Below are positions 1-5,209 of a stretch of DNA of 6,352 nt, one piece after another (the first letter of the stretch is position 1; each line of letters begins with the position of its first letter). The position numbers and the translations under genes were made by a program. The notes under the pieces were generated by a model. That model did not search any database. It was not told the DNA's origin and saw only the letters and a list, made by a program, of their open reading frames with translations. Origin of the DNA: an uncultured Bacilli bacterium. Its GTDB lineage: Bacteria; Bacillota_I; Bacilli_A; RF39; UBA660. The stretch is taken from the NCBI GenBank assembly GCA_910586425.1, contig CAJUHL010000085.1, forward strand, positions 1-6,352, given 5' to 3'.

Positions 1-2
1 GA

Positions 3-554
3 GAAAATGTCACTGATCAAATCCAAAAGAGTGCGGAGTTAATTTCTGCATTTATCTATGAATTGAGCAAACATTTTAGAACTGTGTATATAAACGGAGT
101 AGCTGGGAATCATTCAAGGACATCATTTAAGGATCAGGTTCTTAGAGGAAACCGATTAGATAATCTTATACCCTGGTATATAAAAGCAAAATTAGACCAT
201 TTGCAGAATGTAATTTTTATTGATGATGAAAATTATGATTCTACTATCGCCACTTGCATAATTCGTGGCAATGAATATCTTATGGTACATGGTGATTGGG
301 ATAGTTACTCTGAATCTGGTGTGTCTAAATTGGTTATGATGCTCAATTTCAAACCAAGAGGAATATTTTATGGTCATTTGCACCGATGTTCTTATGATGA
401 TATCGCCAATGTAAAAATTATTAGAAGTGGAAGTTTTAGTGGAACAACTGATGATTATACAATCTCTAAGAGACTCAGCGGCAAGCCTTCACAAATGGTT
501 TGTGTAATTGATCGTGATGGAATAAAGGCTTGTTATCCTGTTTCATTAGATTAA
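3..554 (+). CDS. Metallophosphoesterase, C-terminal part (5' end outside window)
   Basis: The frame is open from the first bases of the window, so this is the end of a longer protein; an internal TTG at 63 is not the real start. Visible are 183 residues. Three blocks of the calcineurin-like metallophosphoesterase fold appear in the right order: GNHSR (about residues 35-39, the GNH metal/phosphate motif), VHGDWD (95-100) and GHLHR (124-128, the terminal GHxH motif). The N-terminal D-x-H and GD motifs must lie upstream of the window. Such proteins hydrolyse phosphodiester or phosphomonoester bonds with two metal ions; phage copies are often encoded near replication or recombination genes. The substrate cannot be told from this part. 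No membrane segment or signal is visible. The gene is followed about 30 bases later by an intrinsic terminator, so it is probably last in its transcript. Family call is firm; the specific role is unknown. Confidence 0.88.
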   Translation, partial: ENVTDQIQKSAELISAFIYELSKHFRTVYINGVAGNHSRTSFKDQVLRGNRLDNLIPWYIKAKLDHLQNVIFIDDENYDSTIATCIIRGNEYLMVHGDWDSYSESGVSKLVMMLNFKPRGIFYGHLHRCSYDDIANVKIIRSGSFSGTTDDYTISKRLSGKPSQMVCVIDRDGIKACYPVSLD

Positions 555-586
555 TAAATAGAATACTAATTTCATGACAAAGTAGG

Positions 587-610
587 CTGTGTACGAGCGA
601 CACAGTTTTT
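587..610 (+). terminator. Intrinsic terminator after the metallophosphoesterase gene
   Basis: CTGTGT (587-592) pairs perfectly with ACACAG (600-605) around a 7-base loop and is followed directly by TTTTT. It lies about 30 bases after the stop codon at 552-554. Confidence 0.75.
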
Positions 611-642
611 ATATTATTATGCATAAGTGACTATGAAAAATA

Positions 643-675
643 GGACTACTCTTCTACTTTTGAGTAGTCCGTTTT
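643..675 (+). terminator. Second hairpin, terminator-like
   Basis: GGACTACTC (643-651) and GAGTAGTCC (662-670) form a perfect 9-bp stem with a 10-base loop, followed by GTTTT. The short T-run makes it a weaker terminator than the one just upstream. It could act as back-up or on the minus strand, where AAAAATAG precedes the stem on the plus strand. Confidence 0.5.
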
Positions 676-682
676 GACGAGG

Positions 683-708
683 GGGGCTGTCGGGAAATAG
701 ATAGCCCC
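683..708 (+). other. Third hairpin in the 555-845 gap
   Basis: GGGGCTGTC (683-691) pairs with GATAGCCCC (700-708): nine pairs including one G-U, with an 8-base loop. It has no T-run after it, so it is not a classical terminator. It is the most GC-rich piece of the gap and may be a transcript end or processing structure. Confidence 0.4.
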
Positions 709-720
709 ATAATATTAATT

Positions 721-805
721 CCAACTAGCAGAGGTGGTTATTAGTCGTACTACACCCGAATTAATAGACGACTCGGAGATAGAGAATTGTTGGTGCTGCT
801 ATCTC
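721..805 (+). promoter_or_regulatory. Folded leader region upstream of the HU gene
   Basis: Several complementary pairs occur here: AGTCGT 743-748 with ACGACT 768-773; GAGATAG 776-782 with CTATCTC 799-805; TAGCAG 726-731 with CTGCTA 796-801; CCAAC 721-725 with GTTGG 789-793. The GAGATAG/CTATCTC stem and the TAGCAG/CTGCTA stem share bases 799-801 and therefore exclude each other, so the RNA could switch between two folds. A weak promoter-like pair (TTGGTG 790-795 and TAAAAT 813-818, 17-base spacer) overlaps the 3' part. No match to a named riboswitch is recognised. If the promoter is real, the fold would lie mostly upstream of the transcript. Confidence 0.35.
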
Positions 806-845
806 AATTACATAAAATATTGGAAATTGAAAGGAAAATAAAAAT

Positions 846-1121
846 ATGAATAAAGTTGAATTAATCGGAATTATGGCTGATAAGGCGGAAATTTCTAAGA
901 AAGATGCAGAAAAGGCATTGACTGCTTTTACTAATGTTGTTGCTGATGCACTTGCTAATGGTGATAAGGTGCAGTTAGTTGGTTTTGGTACTTTTGAAGT
1001 TGTAGAACGTGCAGAACGTCAGGGGCGGAACCCAGCTACAGGAGGCACAATTACTATCCCATCTTCTAAATCTCCAAAGTTTAAAGCTGGCAAATCTTTG
1101 AAGGATGCTGTAAAAGCATAA
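846..1121 (+). CDS. hup: HU-family DNA-binding protein
   Basis: This is a complete 91-aa protein, the normal length for bacterial HU. The N-terminal helical dimerisation part (residues 1-40) is followed by GFGTF (46-50), the DNA-contacting arm with RNPATGG (61-67), and the C-terminal PKFKAGKSLKDAV block (77-89), all hallmarks of HU. HU dimers bind and bend DNA without sequence specificity, compact the nucleoid and assist recombination and replication initiation. Phages also carry HU homologues (TF1 of SPO1 is the classical example). The ATG has an AAAGGA ribosome binding site 10 bases upstream. It sits behind three hairpins and a foldable leader, so it probably starts its own transcript. Nothing in it looks damaged. 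It may serve the element itself, for example integrase complexes or its own DNA packaging state; that is inference. Confidence 0.95.
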   Translation: MNKVELIGIMADKAEISKKDAEKALTAFTNVVADALANGDKVQLVGFGTFEVVERAERQGRNPATGGTITIPSSKSPKFKAGKSLKDAVKA

Positions 1122-1133
1122 TCCGGATTGGCG

Positions 1134-1289
1134 GTGACAATATTGTATGACGAAATTGTAAAATCCGTAGATCTCACAGATGATGAGCTTACTATTCTCA
1201 AAGAACTACTCTTCCATCGCTTAGATGAGTGTGTATCTATTGGAGAGGAAATTACTGTGAGAGATTTACTGGAAAAGTTGGAAAATTGA
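1134..1289 (+). CDS. Small hypothetical protein downstream of HU
   Basis: A 51-aa reading frame begins at GTG 1134, 12 bases after the HU stop. A TTG at 1143 is an alternative start (48 aa) and has the better-placed GGTGA ribosome binding sequence (1133-1137). The product is acidic and leucine-rich and is predicted to be helical throughout: DLTDDELTILKELLFHRLDE, then EITVRDLLEKLEN. This pattern of two amphipathic helices resembles small phage accessory or regulatory proteins, but no family is recognised. The clean acidic/hydrophobic periodicity and the position right behind HU support a real gene in the same transcript. The probable end of that transcript is the hairpin at 1325-1353. Confidence 0.55.
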   Translation: MTILYDEIVKSVDLTDDELTILKELLFHRLDECVSIGEEITVRDLLEKLEN

Positions 1290-1324
1290 ATTTGGTATCT
1301 GATAATTGATAAGAATTTAAAAAA

Positions 1325-1363
1325 GGCTTGCGTTCAGAAAATGAGCGTAGGTCTTATTTGTTT
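1325..1363 (+). terminator. G-U-rich hairpin ending the HU transcript (probable terminator)
   Basis: Bases 1325-1335 pair with 1343-1353 in eleven consecutive pairs, four of them G-U, around a 7-base loop. TTATTTGTTT follows. The G-U pairs make it stable only as plus-strand RNA, so it acts in the HU-51aa transcript. The interrupted T-run makes termination plausible rather than certain. Confidence 0.5.
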
Positions 1364-1407
1364 GGAGAAAGATGTAGTGTAAACAATTTATGGTCTGTCA
1401 GTTAGAT

Positions 1408-1446
1408 AGGTAAAGAGAATTACAAGGATATTCCTTATCTCTACCT
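1408..1446 (+). promoter_or_regulatory. Long two-part hairpin upstream of the antirepressor
   Basis: AGGTA (1408-1412) pairs with TACCT (1442-1446), GAGA (1415-1418) with TCTC (1438-1441), and inside them AAGGA (1424-1428) with TCCTT (1432-1436). The whole arm is almost symmetrical and ends 35 bases before the antirepressor start codon. It may be an operator read as DNA dyad, or an mRNA leader stem. It has no T-run, so it is not an intrinsic terminator. Confidence 0.45.
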
Positions 1447-1480
1447 TCAATTTTAAGAATATAAAAATTGGAGGAAATAC

Positions 1481-2176
1481 ATGAACGAAATTATTAAAGT
1501 AAATTATGAAACAGATGAACCAACAGTATCGGCAAGAAGTTTATATGAAGGACTAGAAATCAAGAAAAGATTTAGTTCTTGGTTTGGTTCAAACAGTCAA
1601 GGTTTTATTAAAGGCGAAGATTTTACAAGTGTACTTTCAGGTACGGTTGTAAATAATGGAGCACATAGAGACTTATAAGATTATTTATTGTCTGTAGACA
1701 TGGCAAAACATATATGTTTAATGAGTAGAACTGATAAAGGTAAACAATGCAGACAATATTTAATTGATTTGGAAAAGGCATGGAATACACCAGAACAGGT
1801 GATGGCTCGTGCATTAAAACTCGCAGATAAAACAATAAAAAATCTTGAATTAACAATTGAAGAACAACGTCCTCTTGTGGATTTCGCAAATAAAGTTTCT
1901 GACAGTAGTAATCTTATTGATATGGGTAAAATGGCAAAATTGCTAAAAGATGAGCACATTAATATCGGTCGCAATAGATTATTTGAGTGGTTGAGAAGAA
2001 AAGAAATTTTAATGAAAAATAATATGCTTTATCAAAGATATATTGATGGTGGATATTTTCAGGTAAAAGAATCTGTATACGAAACGCCATATGGTTCTAA
2101 GACACAACAAACTACATACGTTACAGGACGAGGACAAATATACATAACTGAAAAGTTAAGAAAAGAATACAAATAA
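1481..2176 (+). pseudogene. Phage antirepressor (AntA + KilAC), interrupted by in-frame TAA
   Basis: Both halves lie in one reading frame and together form an antirepressor of about 231 codons. The N-terminal part matches AntA (VSARSLYEGLEIKKRFSSWF, then GFIKGEDFTSVLSGT). The TAA at 1676-1678 falls inside that domain, just before its conserved DYLLSVDMAKHICLMS segment. The rest carries the GKQCRQYLIDLEKAWNTPE linker and a C-terminal KilAC/ANT domain. In intact relatives, as remembered, the run reads roughly RDLQDYLLSVDMAK, so a CAA-to-TAA change is the simplest origin. Antirepressors of this class bind and inactivate the phage repressor and so promote induction; a broken copy would favour stable lysogeny. 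The upstream GGAGG at 1470-1474 is well placed for the ATG at 1481. The 65-aa N-terminal fragment lacks the DMAK part and would probably not fold. A sequencing error at one base is the main alternative. Confidence 0.8.
1688..2176 (+). CDS. 3' half of the antirepressor (KilAC domain), open frame
   Basis: After the TAA the frame stays open to the TAA at 2174-2176. Possible restarts are TTG 1688 (162 aa) or ATG 1700, but neither has a ribosome binding site, so expression depends on reinitiation or readthrough. Residues 1-40 are the end of AntA. From about MARALKLADKTI onward it is the KilAC/ANT C-terminal domain: LVDFANKVSDSSNLIDMGKMAKLL, GRNRLFEWLR, TTYVTGRGQIYITEKL. This is the DNA-binding-like module shared with BRO/Ant proteins. 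The domain itself looks complete and undamaged, which suggests that the upstream nonsense change is recent. Confidence 0.6.
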   Translation: MSVDMAKHICLMSRTDKGKQCRQYLIDLEKAWNTPEQVMARALKLADKTIKNLELTIEEQRPLVDFANKVSDSSNLIDMGKMAKLLKDEHINIGRNRLFEWLRRKEILMKNNMLYQRYIDGGYFQVKESVYETPYGSKTQQTTYVTGRGQIYITEKLRKEYK

Positions 2177-2204
2177 TTTTTATATAGAGATATATACACG
2201 GTGC

Positions 2205-2240
2205 AAGTAGTGTGTCTACCAGTGATGAGGCTGGTTACTT
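2205..2240 (+). other. Hairpin upstream of the recombinase gene
   Basis: ACCAG (2218-2222) pairs with CTGGT (2231-2235), extended after a one-sided bulge by AAGTA (2205-2209) with TACTT (2236-2240). It ends about 10 bases before the recombinase ribosome binding site, so it could influence translation or serve as a protein-binding dyad. No T-run follows. Confidence 0.35.
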
Positions 2241-2264
2241 ATTGAACGGAAGGAAGTGAGAAAT

Positions 2265-3290
2265 GTGGACGGTAAAAATGCAAAACGCAGCGAAGATATA
2301 ACGGATGAAATGTGGTCAGAAGTTCTTGAATTTAATAGGAATATGGCAGAAGAATATCTTGAAAATCAGACTGAATTAGCCATTAAAACAAAAATTGCTT
2401 ATAGATCAGGATTAAGGATATTTTTCTATTGGGTGAAAGAAAATCTCAATAATAAAAGCTTTCTTGATATAAAGAAGAAAGAATTTGCAAGATATTTGAA
2501 TCAAATTACAAACAGAGGCTTGTCCGATTCTGGTATTAAATTCAAAAAGTCAAGTGTTAGTTCATTTTGTAACTATGTAATGATGATGTATGAGGACGAA
2601 TACCCTACGTTTCGTAATTTCACAGTTGGACTAAAAGTAGTTAAGACTGGATATGTACATGAAAAAGTTCCTCTTACCCCTGATGAATACGTAATGCTTT
2701 GTGAAGAATTAGAAAAGCGTGAAGAGTGGCAAAAATTAGCTTATTTAGTATTTTCTTATTCCACTGGATGCAGACGTGCTGAAGCCAGACAGCTTCTCAA
2801 AGAAGTTGTGGATTATGAACCAAAAGAAAAGAAAATCAAAATAATTGACGAAGACGGTAATGAACAAGAAGCTGTATCTAAATCATATCAGACTCATACG
2901 ATCCGATGCAAAGGCGCTTCTATTGTAGGCAAGCAAAGAAAACTAAAATTTGGCGAAGATGCCATGTGTTGGCTGAAAAAATGGTTAGAGGTTCGTGGTG
3001 ATGATGACTGTCCTTTTATGTTTGTAATTAAGCAGAAAGATGGAACTACTCGCCAGGTTGGAGAAGATACTTTTAACGGGTGGTGCCAAGGATTGTTTAC
3101 AAAAATTGTAGGACGCAGAGTACATCCTCACCTATTCCGTGAAAGCAGAGCGACCAATATTGTTGTGTACGAGCATAAATCAGCAGAGGTTGCTCAGAAA
3201 TTATTAGGACACAATGATGTTTCTACCACCAAAAATCATTACATAATCAAGAAAGATGAAGATGATGAGTCTGATGAGGCATTTATTTAA
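2265..3290 (+). CDS. int: Tyrosine recombinase / phage integrase
   Basis: This is a 341-aa site-specific recombinase, counted from GTG 2265. That start has AAGGA (2250-2254) at good spacing; the GTG at 2256 is too close to it. The N-terminal half (about 15-115) is a helical SAM-like core-binding domain. The catalytic domain has the expected residues in order: Arg170 in TGCR, a lysine in IRCKGASIVGKQRK (about 216-226), His289 and Arg292 in HLFR, His316 in LLGH, and the nucleophile Tyr326 in NHYI. It would cut and rejoin DNA through a 3'-phosphotyrosine to integrate, excise or resolve the element. An acidic, lysine-rich insertion (about 185-205) and a very acidic tail (KKDEDDESDE) are distinctive. 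The HLFRES version of the usual HxLRH box is mildly divergent. All active-site residues are present, so the protein should be active. No att site can be pinned down in the window. Confidence 0.93.
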   Translation: MDGKNAKRSEDITDEMWSEVLEFNRNMAEEYLENQTELAIKTKIAYRSGLRIFFYWVKENLNNKSFLDIKKKEFARYLNQITNRGLSDSGIKFKKSSVSSFCNYVMMMYEDEYPTFRNFTVGLKVVKTGYVHEKVPLTPDEYVMLCEELEKREEWQKLAYLVFSYSTGCRRAEARQLLKEVVDYEPKEKKIKIIDEDGNEQEAVSKSYQTHTIRCKGASIVGKQRKLKFGEDAMCWLKKWLEVRGDDDCPFMFVIKQKDGTTRQVGEDTFNGWCQGLFTKIVGRRVHPHLFRESRATNIVVYEHKSAEVAQKLLGHNDVSTTKNHYIIKKDEDDESDEAFI

Positions 3291-3320
3291 CCGATAAATC
3301 TCCAATTTTAAAGAACTTTC

Positions 3321-3350
3321 TTATGATAAATATATTTATTTATATCATAA
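3321..3350 (+). repeat. Inverted repeat between recombinase and membrane-protein gene
   Basis: TTATGATA (3321-3328) and TATCATAA (3343-3350) are a perfect 8-bp inverted repeat with a 14-base AT-only centre. The repeat ends 8 bases before the TATAAT box at 3358-3363 and overlaps the -35 region, a typical place for an operator. It could also act as a weak transcript end for the recombinase, but it has no T-run. Confidence 0.45.
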
Positions 3351-3363
3351 TCTAGTGTATAAT
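3335..3363 (+). promoter_or_regulatory. Promoter for the membrane-protein gene
   Basis: A perfect -10 box TATAAT (3358-3363) is preceded at 17 bases by a poor -35 (TTTATT, 3335-3340). The start codon of the next gene is about 33 bases downstream. The weak -35 and the overlapping inverted repeat suggest regulated expression. Confidence 0.5.
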
Positions 3364-3395
3364 TAAGATATAAATACACAAAGGTAGTGATATAT

Positions 3396-3854
3396 ATGAA
3401 TGTTTTACAAAATATTAAAGTTTATGATGGAATATTTATTTTTGCTATTATATTCTTTTTTACTGCAACTTTATGTGTTAATTGTATTAGTGGAAAAAAT
3501 TTTAAAAATAATATAGATGATGCTATTCTAAAAGATGCCTATTATAGAAGGAAGATATGGATACGGTCAAGTATAACATGGTTAGCTGTACATTATTTTA
3601 TTGTTCTTTCAACATTTTTAAGTACAAGTATTGTTATATATGTAAGTATGATAGATGAAGGAAAGGGGAAAATTCTTTTTTATTCTATTATATCTTTCTT
3701 TTCATCTATTATAACTTATATCGTAAATCCATATAAAACCTCTTTGGCGTATAGAGAAGCATATATGCTAATTGATTTTGCATTACTAAATAATGAAAAC
3801 ATTCAAGAGGCTATAAAAAATGGAGAAACACTTATACATAAAGGGCATAAATAA
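3396..3854 (+). CDS. Small membrane protein, SLATT-like by layout
   Basis: The protein has 152 aa from ATG 3396; a GTG at 3387 is possible but is less well spaced from AAAGG at 3380-3384. Three strongly hydrophobic segments are visible: residues about 12-32, 60-86 and 92-111. A charged linker with DAYYRRKIWIRSS precedes the second. A C-terminal amphipathic helix follows the third (PYKTSLAYREAYMLIDFALL). The pattern of a basic YRR-type helix, a close helical hairpin in the membrane and a cytosolic AYRE-type helix resembles SLATT/DUF4231-type two-helix effectors, which in some defence systems damage membranes when triggered by a nucleotide signal. This is a layout resemblance only; the sequence does not prove the family. 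It is flanked by its own likely promoter and a strong terminator and is more AT-rich than its neighbours, so it looks like an independently acquired single-gene cargo unit (moron). Confidence 0.75.
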   Translation: MNVLQNIKVYDGIFIFAIIFFFTATLCVNCISGKNFKNNIDDAILKDAYYRRKIWIRSSITWLAVHYFIVLSTFLSTSIVIYVSMIDEGKGKILFYSIISFFSSIITYIVNPYKTSLAYREAYMLIDFALLNNENIQEAIKNGETLIHKGHK

Positions 3855-3868
3855 AAGTAATAATTATG

Positions 3869-3920
3869 AAAATTATAATAAGCAAGATGTTCATATTCAT
3901 CTTCATTAATTATAATTTTT
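3869..3920 (+). terminator. Terminator of the membrane-protein gene
   Basis: AAAATTATAAT (3869-3879) pairs perfectly with ATTATAATTTT (3909-3919), and inside it AAGATG (3884-3889) pairs with CATCTT (3898-3903). The outer arm runs into a T-rich tail (3916-3921). The stem is palindromic enough to work on both strands. It starts about 15 bases after the stop codon. Confidence 0.7.
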
Positions 3921-3952
3921 TAATTAGCGAATGACTGCTGTGCGGTCTGACA

Positions 3953-3996
3953 TTCTGGAAAGACAGAACATTTCCGGAGAGTCTTCAGTACTCTCC
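3953..3996 (+). other. Hairpin-rich stretch upstream of the tRNA
   Basis: GGAGAGT (3976-3982) and ACTCTCC (3990-3996) form a perfect 7-bp stem with a 7-base loop. Before it, two stems compete: TTCTG 3953-3957 with CAGAA 3964-3968, or GGAAA 3957-3961 with TTTCC 3971-3975. This lies just before the tRNA-like gene, so it belongs to the same transcript leader or is a processing site. No T-run follows. Confidence 0.4.
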
Positions 3997-4005
3997 TATT
4001 CTCAT

Positions 4006-4095
4006 GGATGAGAGGTAACTATTGGTTCTGTTACGGCGGTCTGTAAAACCGTTCCCATGAGGTAAAGATTGTTAGTTCGATTCTAACCTCATCCA
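4006..4095 (+). tRNA. tRNA-Tyr (GUA), class II, unusual core
   Basis: A full cloverleaf can be drawn. The acceptor stem is GGATGAG (4006-4012) with CTCATCC (4088-4094), discriminator A4095. The D stem is GTAAC with GTTAC around a GG-containing loop. The anticodon arm is GCGGT-CTGTAAA-ACCGT, giving anticodon GTA. An 18-base variable region and the T arm GTTAG-TTCGATT-CTAAC follow. The long variable region and the anticodon arm, close to bacterial tRNA-Tyr, support tyrosine identity. No 3' CCA is encoded. Two core positions are odd: base 8 is A instead of the near-universal U, and base 14 is C rather than A, with a D stem that can extend to 5 bp. It lies about 40 bases upstream of the three-gene operon and could be co-transcribed. 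It may be a phage-borne tRNA, a decaying one, or a host tRNA at a junction. Confidence 0.78.
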
Positions 4096-4135
4096 CTATA
4101 TAAAGTTGAAATAATAAAAGAAAGTTGGTGAACGA

Positions 4136-4426
4136 ATGGTAAATTATGATATTAATAGACCTTTAAGATTGGGTGAAGTAAGAACAATCCGTAGTGATGG
4201 TGGACGAAAATTAGAGCAAGCAGAACTATTATTCTCTTCTGCCACTATTGCTCAATTTAATGTAAATAGAACAACAAACAAGATTGACTTATTAATGGAT
4301 AATACAGATTTCAAATATCAAGATCTGAATTGCGCTTTATCTAAAAGGGTTATTCGAGATATTTATATTATTTTCAGAGATTTATACAACGAGTTAGAAG
4401 AGGAAGAAAGCGAGGACAAGGAATAA
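4136..4426 (+). CDS. Hypothetical phage-type protein, first gene of a small operon
   Basis: The 96-aa product is not recognised. It starts at ATG 4136 behind GGTGA (4127-4131). The body is of mixed polarity (LRLGEVRTIRSDGGRKLEQAE near the start, then ALSKRVIRDIYIIFRDLYNEL), and it ends in a run of acidic residues (EEEESEDKE). No membrane segment, signal peptide, cysteine cluster or catalytic motif is visible, so it is probably a soluble cytoplasmic protein. Its stop codon overlaps the next start (TAATG), which indicates translational coupling and a shared job. The upstream neighbour is the tRNA-like gene. Confidence 0.8.
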   Translation: MVNYDINRPLRLGEVRTIRSDGGRKLEQAELLFSSATIAQFNVNRTTNKIDLLMDNTDFKYQDLNCALSKRVIRDIYIIFRDLYNELEEEESEDKE

Positions 4427-4887
4427 TGAAAATTTTACCTATTAGAAGTATTGAAAATGACACATATACATCGGTCATTAAACCATCTGAGTGGGGAACT
4501 GCATCTGTGACCGCTGAAAGTGAACTGGCTATGCTGGAGGATACTCCGCAGTTACTAAGATATGCAGACATTGAATTTAAAGATAAATTTATTGTGTCAG
4601 ATGGACTTCCTGTTGTTTCCACTGAAGCAAATGCCGTTGAAGTTAATCTGGATCTAAATAATAAAGAATTTATGTTAGATGAAAATTTTGAAGTATCTAT
4701 TTCTATTGATGCAAAGAAAATTCTTGATTCAGAACTCGATGGAACTGTATTCACAGATAAACATGTACTTGCTCAAGCAAAAACAATTCTATTTGAAACA
4801 AAGGTAATTGCAAGAATCAAAGAGCTTTTGGAAATTGCCAGGAGTCACGTTAATAGTTTTGAAGAGACTATTGAACAGACATTGTAG
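4426..4887 (+). CDS. Hypothetical phage-type protein, second gene of the operon
   Basis: This 153-aa product is not recognised. ATG 4426 overlaps the preceding TAA, with AAGGA and GAGGA just upstream. The N-terminal part (to about residue 65) looks compact and mixed. The middle (about 67-100) alternates hydrophobic and acidic residues (AVEVNLDLNNKEFMLDENFEVSISID), suggesting beta strands. The C-terminal third is helical (VLAQAKTILFETKVIARIKELLEIARSHVNSFEETIEQTL). The protein is acidic and soluble, with no transmembrane segment. Its TAG stop sits inside the AGGAGGT ribosome binding site of the next gene, which marks it as the middle member of a tightly coupled three-gene unit. Confidence 0.82.
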   Translation: MKILPIRSIENDTYTSVIKPSEWGTASVTAESELAMLEDTPQLLRYADIEFKDKFIVSDGLPVVSTEANAVEVNLDLNNKEFMLDENFEVSISIDAKKILDSELDGTVFTDKHVLAQAKTILFETKVIARIKELLEIARSHVNSFEETIEQTL

Positions 4888-4906
4888 GAGGTACTGTTAT
4901 GTATTC

Positions 4907-4926
4907 CATATTAATTCATATTAATT
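4907..4926 (+). repeat. Tandem 10-bp direct repeat (CATATTAATT x2)
   Basis: Two exact adjacent copies, 4907-4916 and 4917-4926. Ten is not a multiple of three, so the second copy shifts the reading frame of the gene started at 4899. Confidence 0.95.
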
Positions 4927-4980
4927 CAAGATAAGAAAAATAATGGACATTTTTCTTTTTTACAAGTAAAGAAAGAGGTT

Positions 4981-5205
4981 ATGCATGAAACTGTAGAAAA
5001 GGTTGAGGATGATTCTGGCAACTTAATTGATAAAATTGTTTACACTCCAACTGGTCAGTTTGAAAATGTAATCTACGAAGAAGAAAGCCGAGATAAATTT
5101 GAAGAAAAATGTACTGAATTGCTGAAAACATACAACCTAAGTGAATTAAGATTCATTGATAATTTACAGTATGGTGTAGATCTTGTTTGGGAAAATTCAC
5201 ATTAA
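4981..5205 (+). CDS. Surviving 3' ORF of the frameshifted third operon gene
   Basis: A 74-aa ORF can be read from ATG 4981, but AGAGG lies only about 3 bases upstream, too close for good initiation. The frame in fact extends upstream without a stop to 4915. The sequence is acidic and soluble: a strand-rich start (LIDKIVYTPTGQFENVIYEEE), a helix (RDKFEEKCTELLKTYNLSEL) and a final strand pair (RFIDNLQYGVDLVWENS). No family is recognised. It may be made at a low level, but is best read as the remainder of the 98-aa gene. Confidence 0.6.
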   Translation: MHETVEKVEDDSGNLIDKIVYTPTGQFENVIYEEESRDKFEEKCTELLKTYNLSELRFIDNLQYGVDLVWENSH

Positions 5206-5209
5206 GCAA

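Larger units (their letters stand above)
4899..5205 (+). pseudogene. Third operon gene, frameshifted by a 10-bp tandem duplication
   Basis: A strong AGGAGGT (4886-4892) sits 6 bases before ATG 4899, yet that frame stops after 11 codons at TAA 4932-4934. The 10-base unit CATATTAATT occurs twice in a row at 4907-4926. Removing one copy joins ATG 4899 in frame, without any stop, to the long ORF ending at 5205. The restored protein has 98 aa and begins MYSILIQDKKNNGHFSFLQV before the known MHETVEKV. The restored start has an ideal ribosome binding site and is coupled to the upstream gene, while the downstream ATG 4981 does not. The gene therefore appears to have been broken by slippage. Because a tandem repeat can be lost again, the change may be reversible. 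The restored fold looks like a small soluble phage protein; the function is unknown. Confidence 0.75.

Noticed and set aside
1676..1678. TAA read as a sense codon (alternative genetic code or suppressor tRNA)
   Set aside because: Several intact genes in the window end in TAA, and the tRNA here has anticodon GUA, which reads UAU/UAC and not UAA.
3953..3996. A second tRNA with loop CTTCAGT (anticodon TCA)
   Set aside because: Only an anticodon-like stem-loop is present; no T arm with TTC or closing acceptor stem can be drawn.
4374..4754. Minus-strand ORF of 126 codons opposite the operon
   Set aside because: It mirrors two well-supported plus-strand genes joined by a TAATG overlap, has Ser-rich composition typical of a shadow frame and no ribosome binding site of note.
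4899..4934. 11-codon ORF as a regulatory leader peptide
   Set aside because: The tandem 10-bp repeat and the restored 98-aa frame explain it better as the broken start of the next gene; no attenuator follows.
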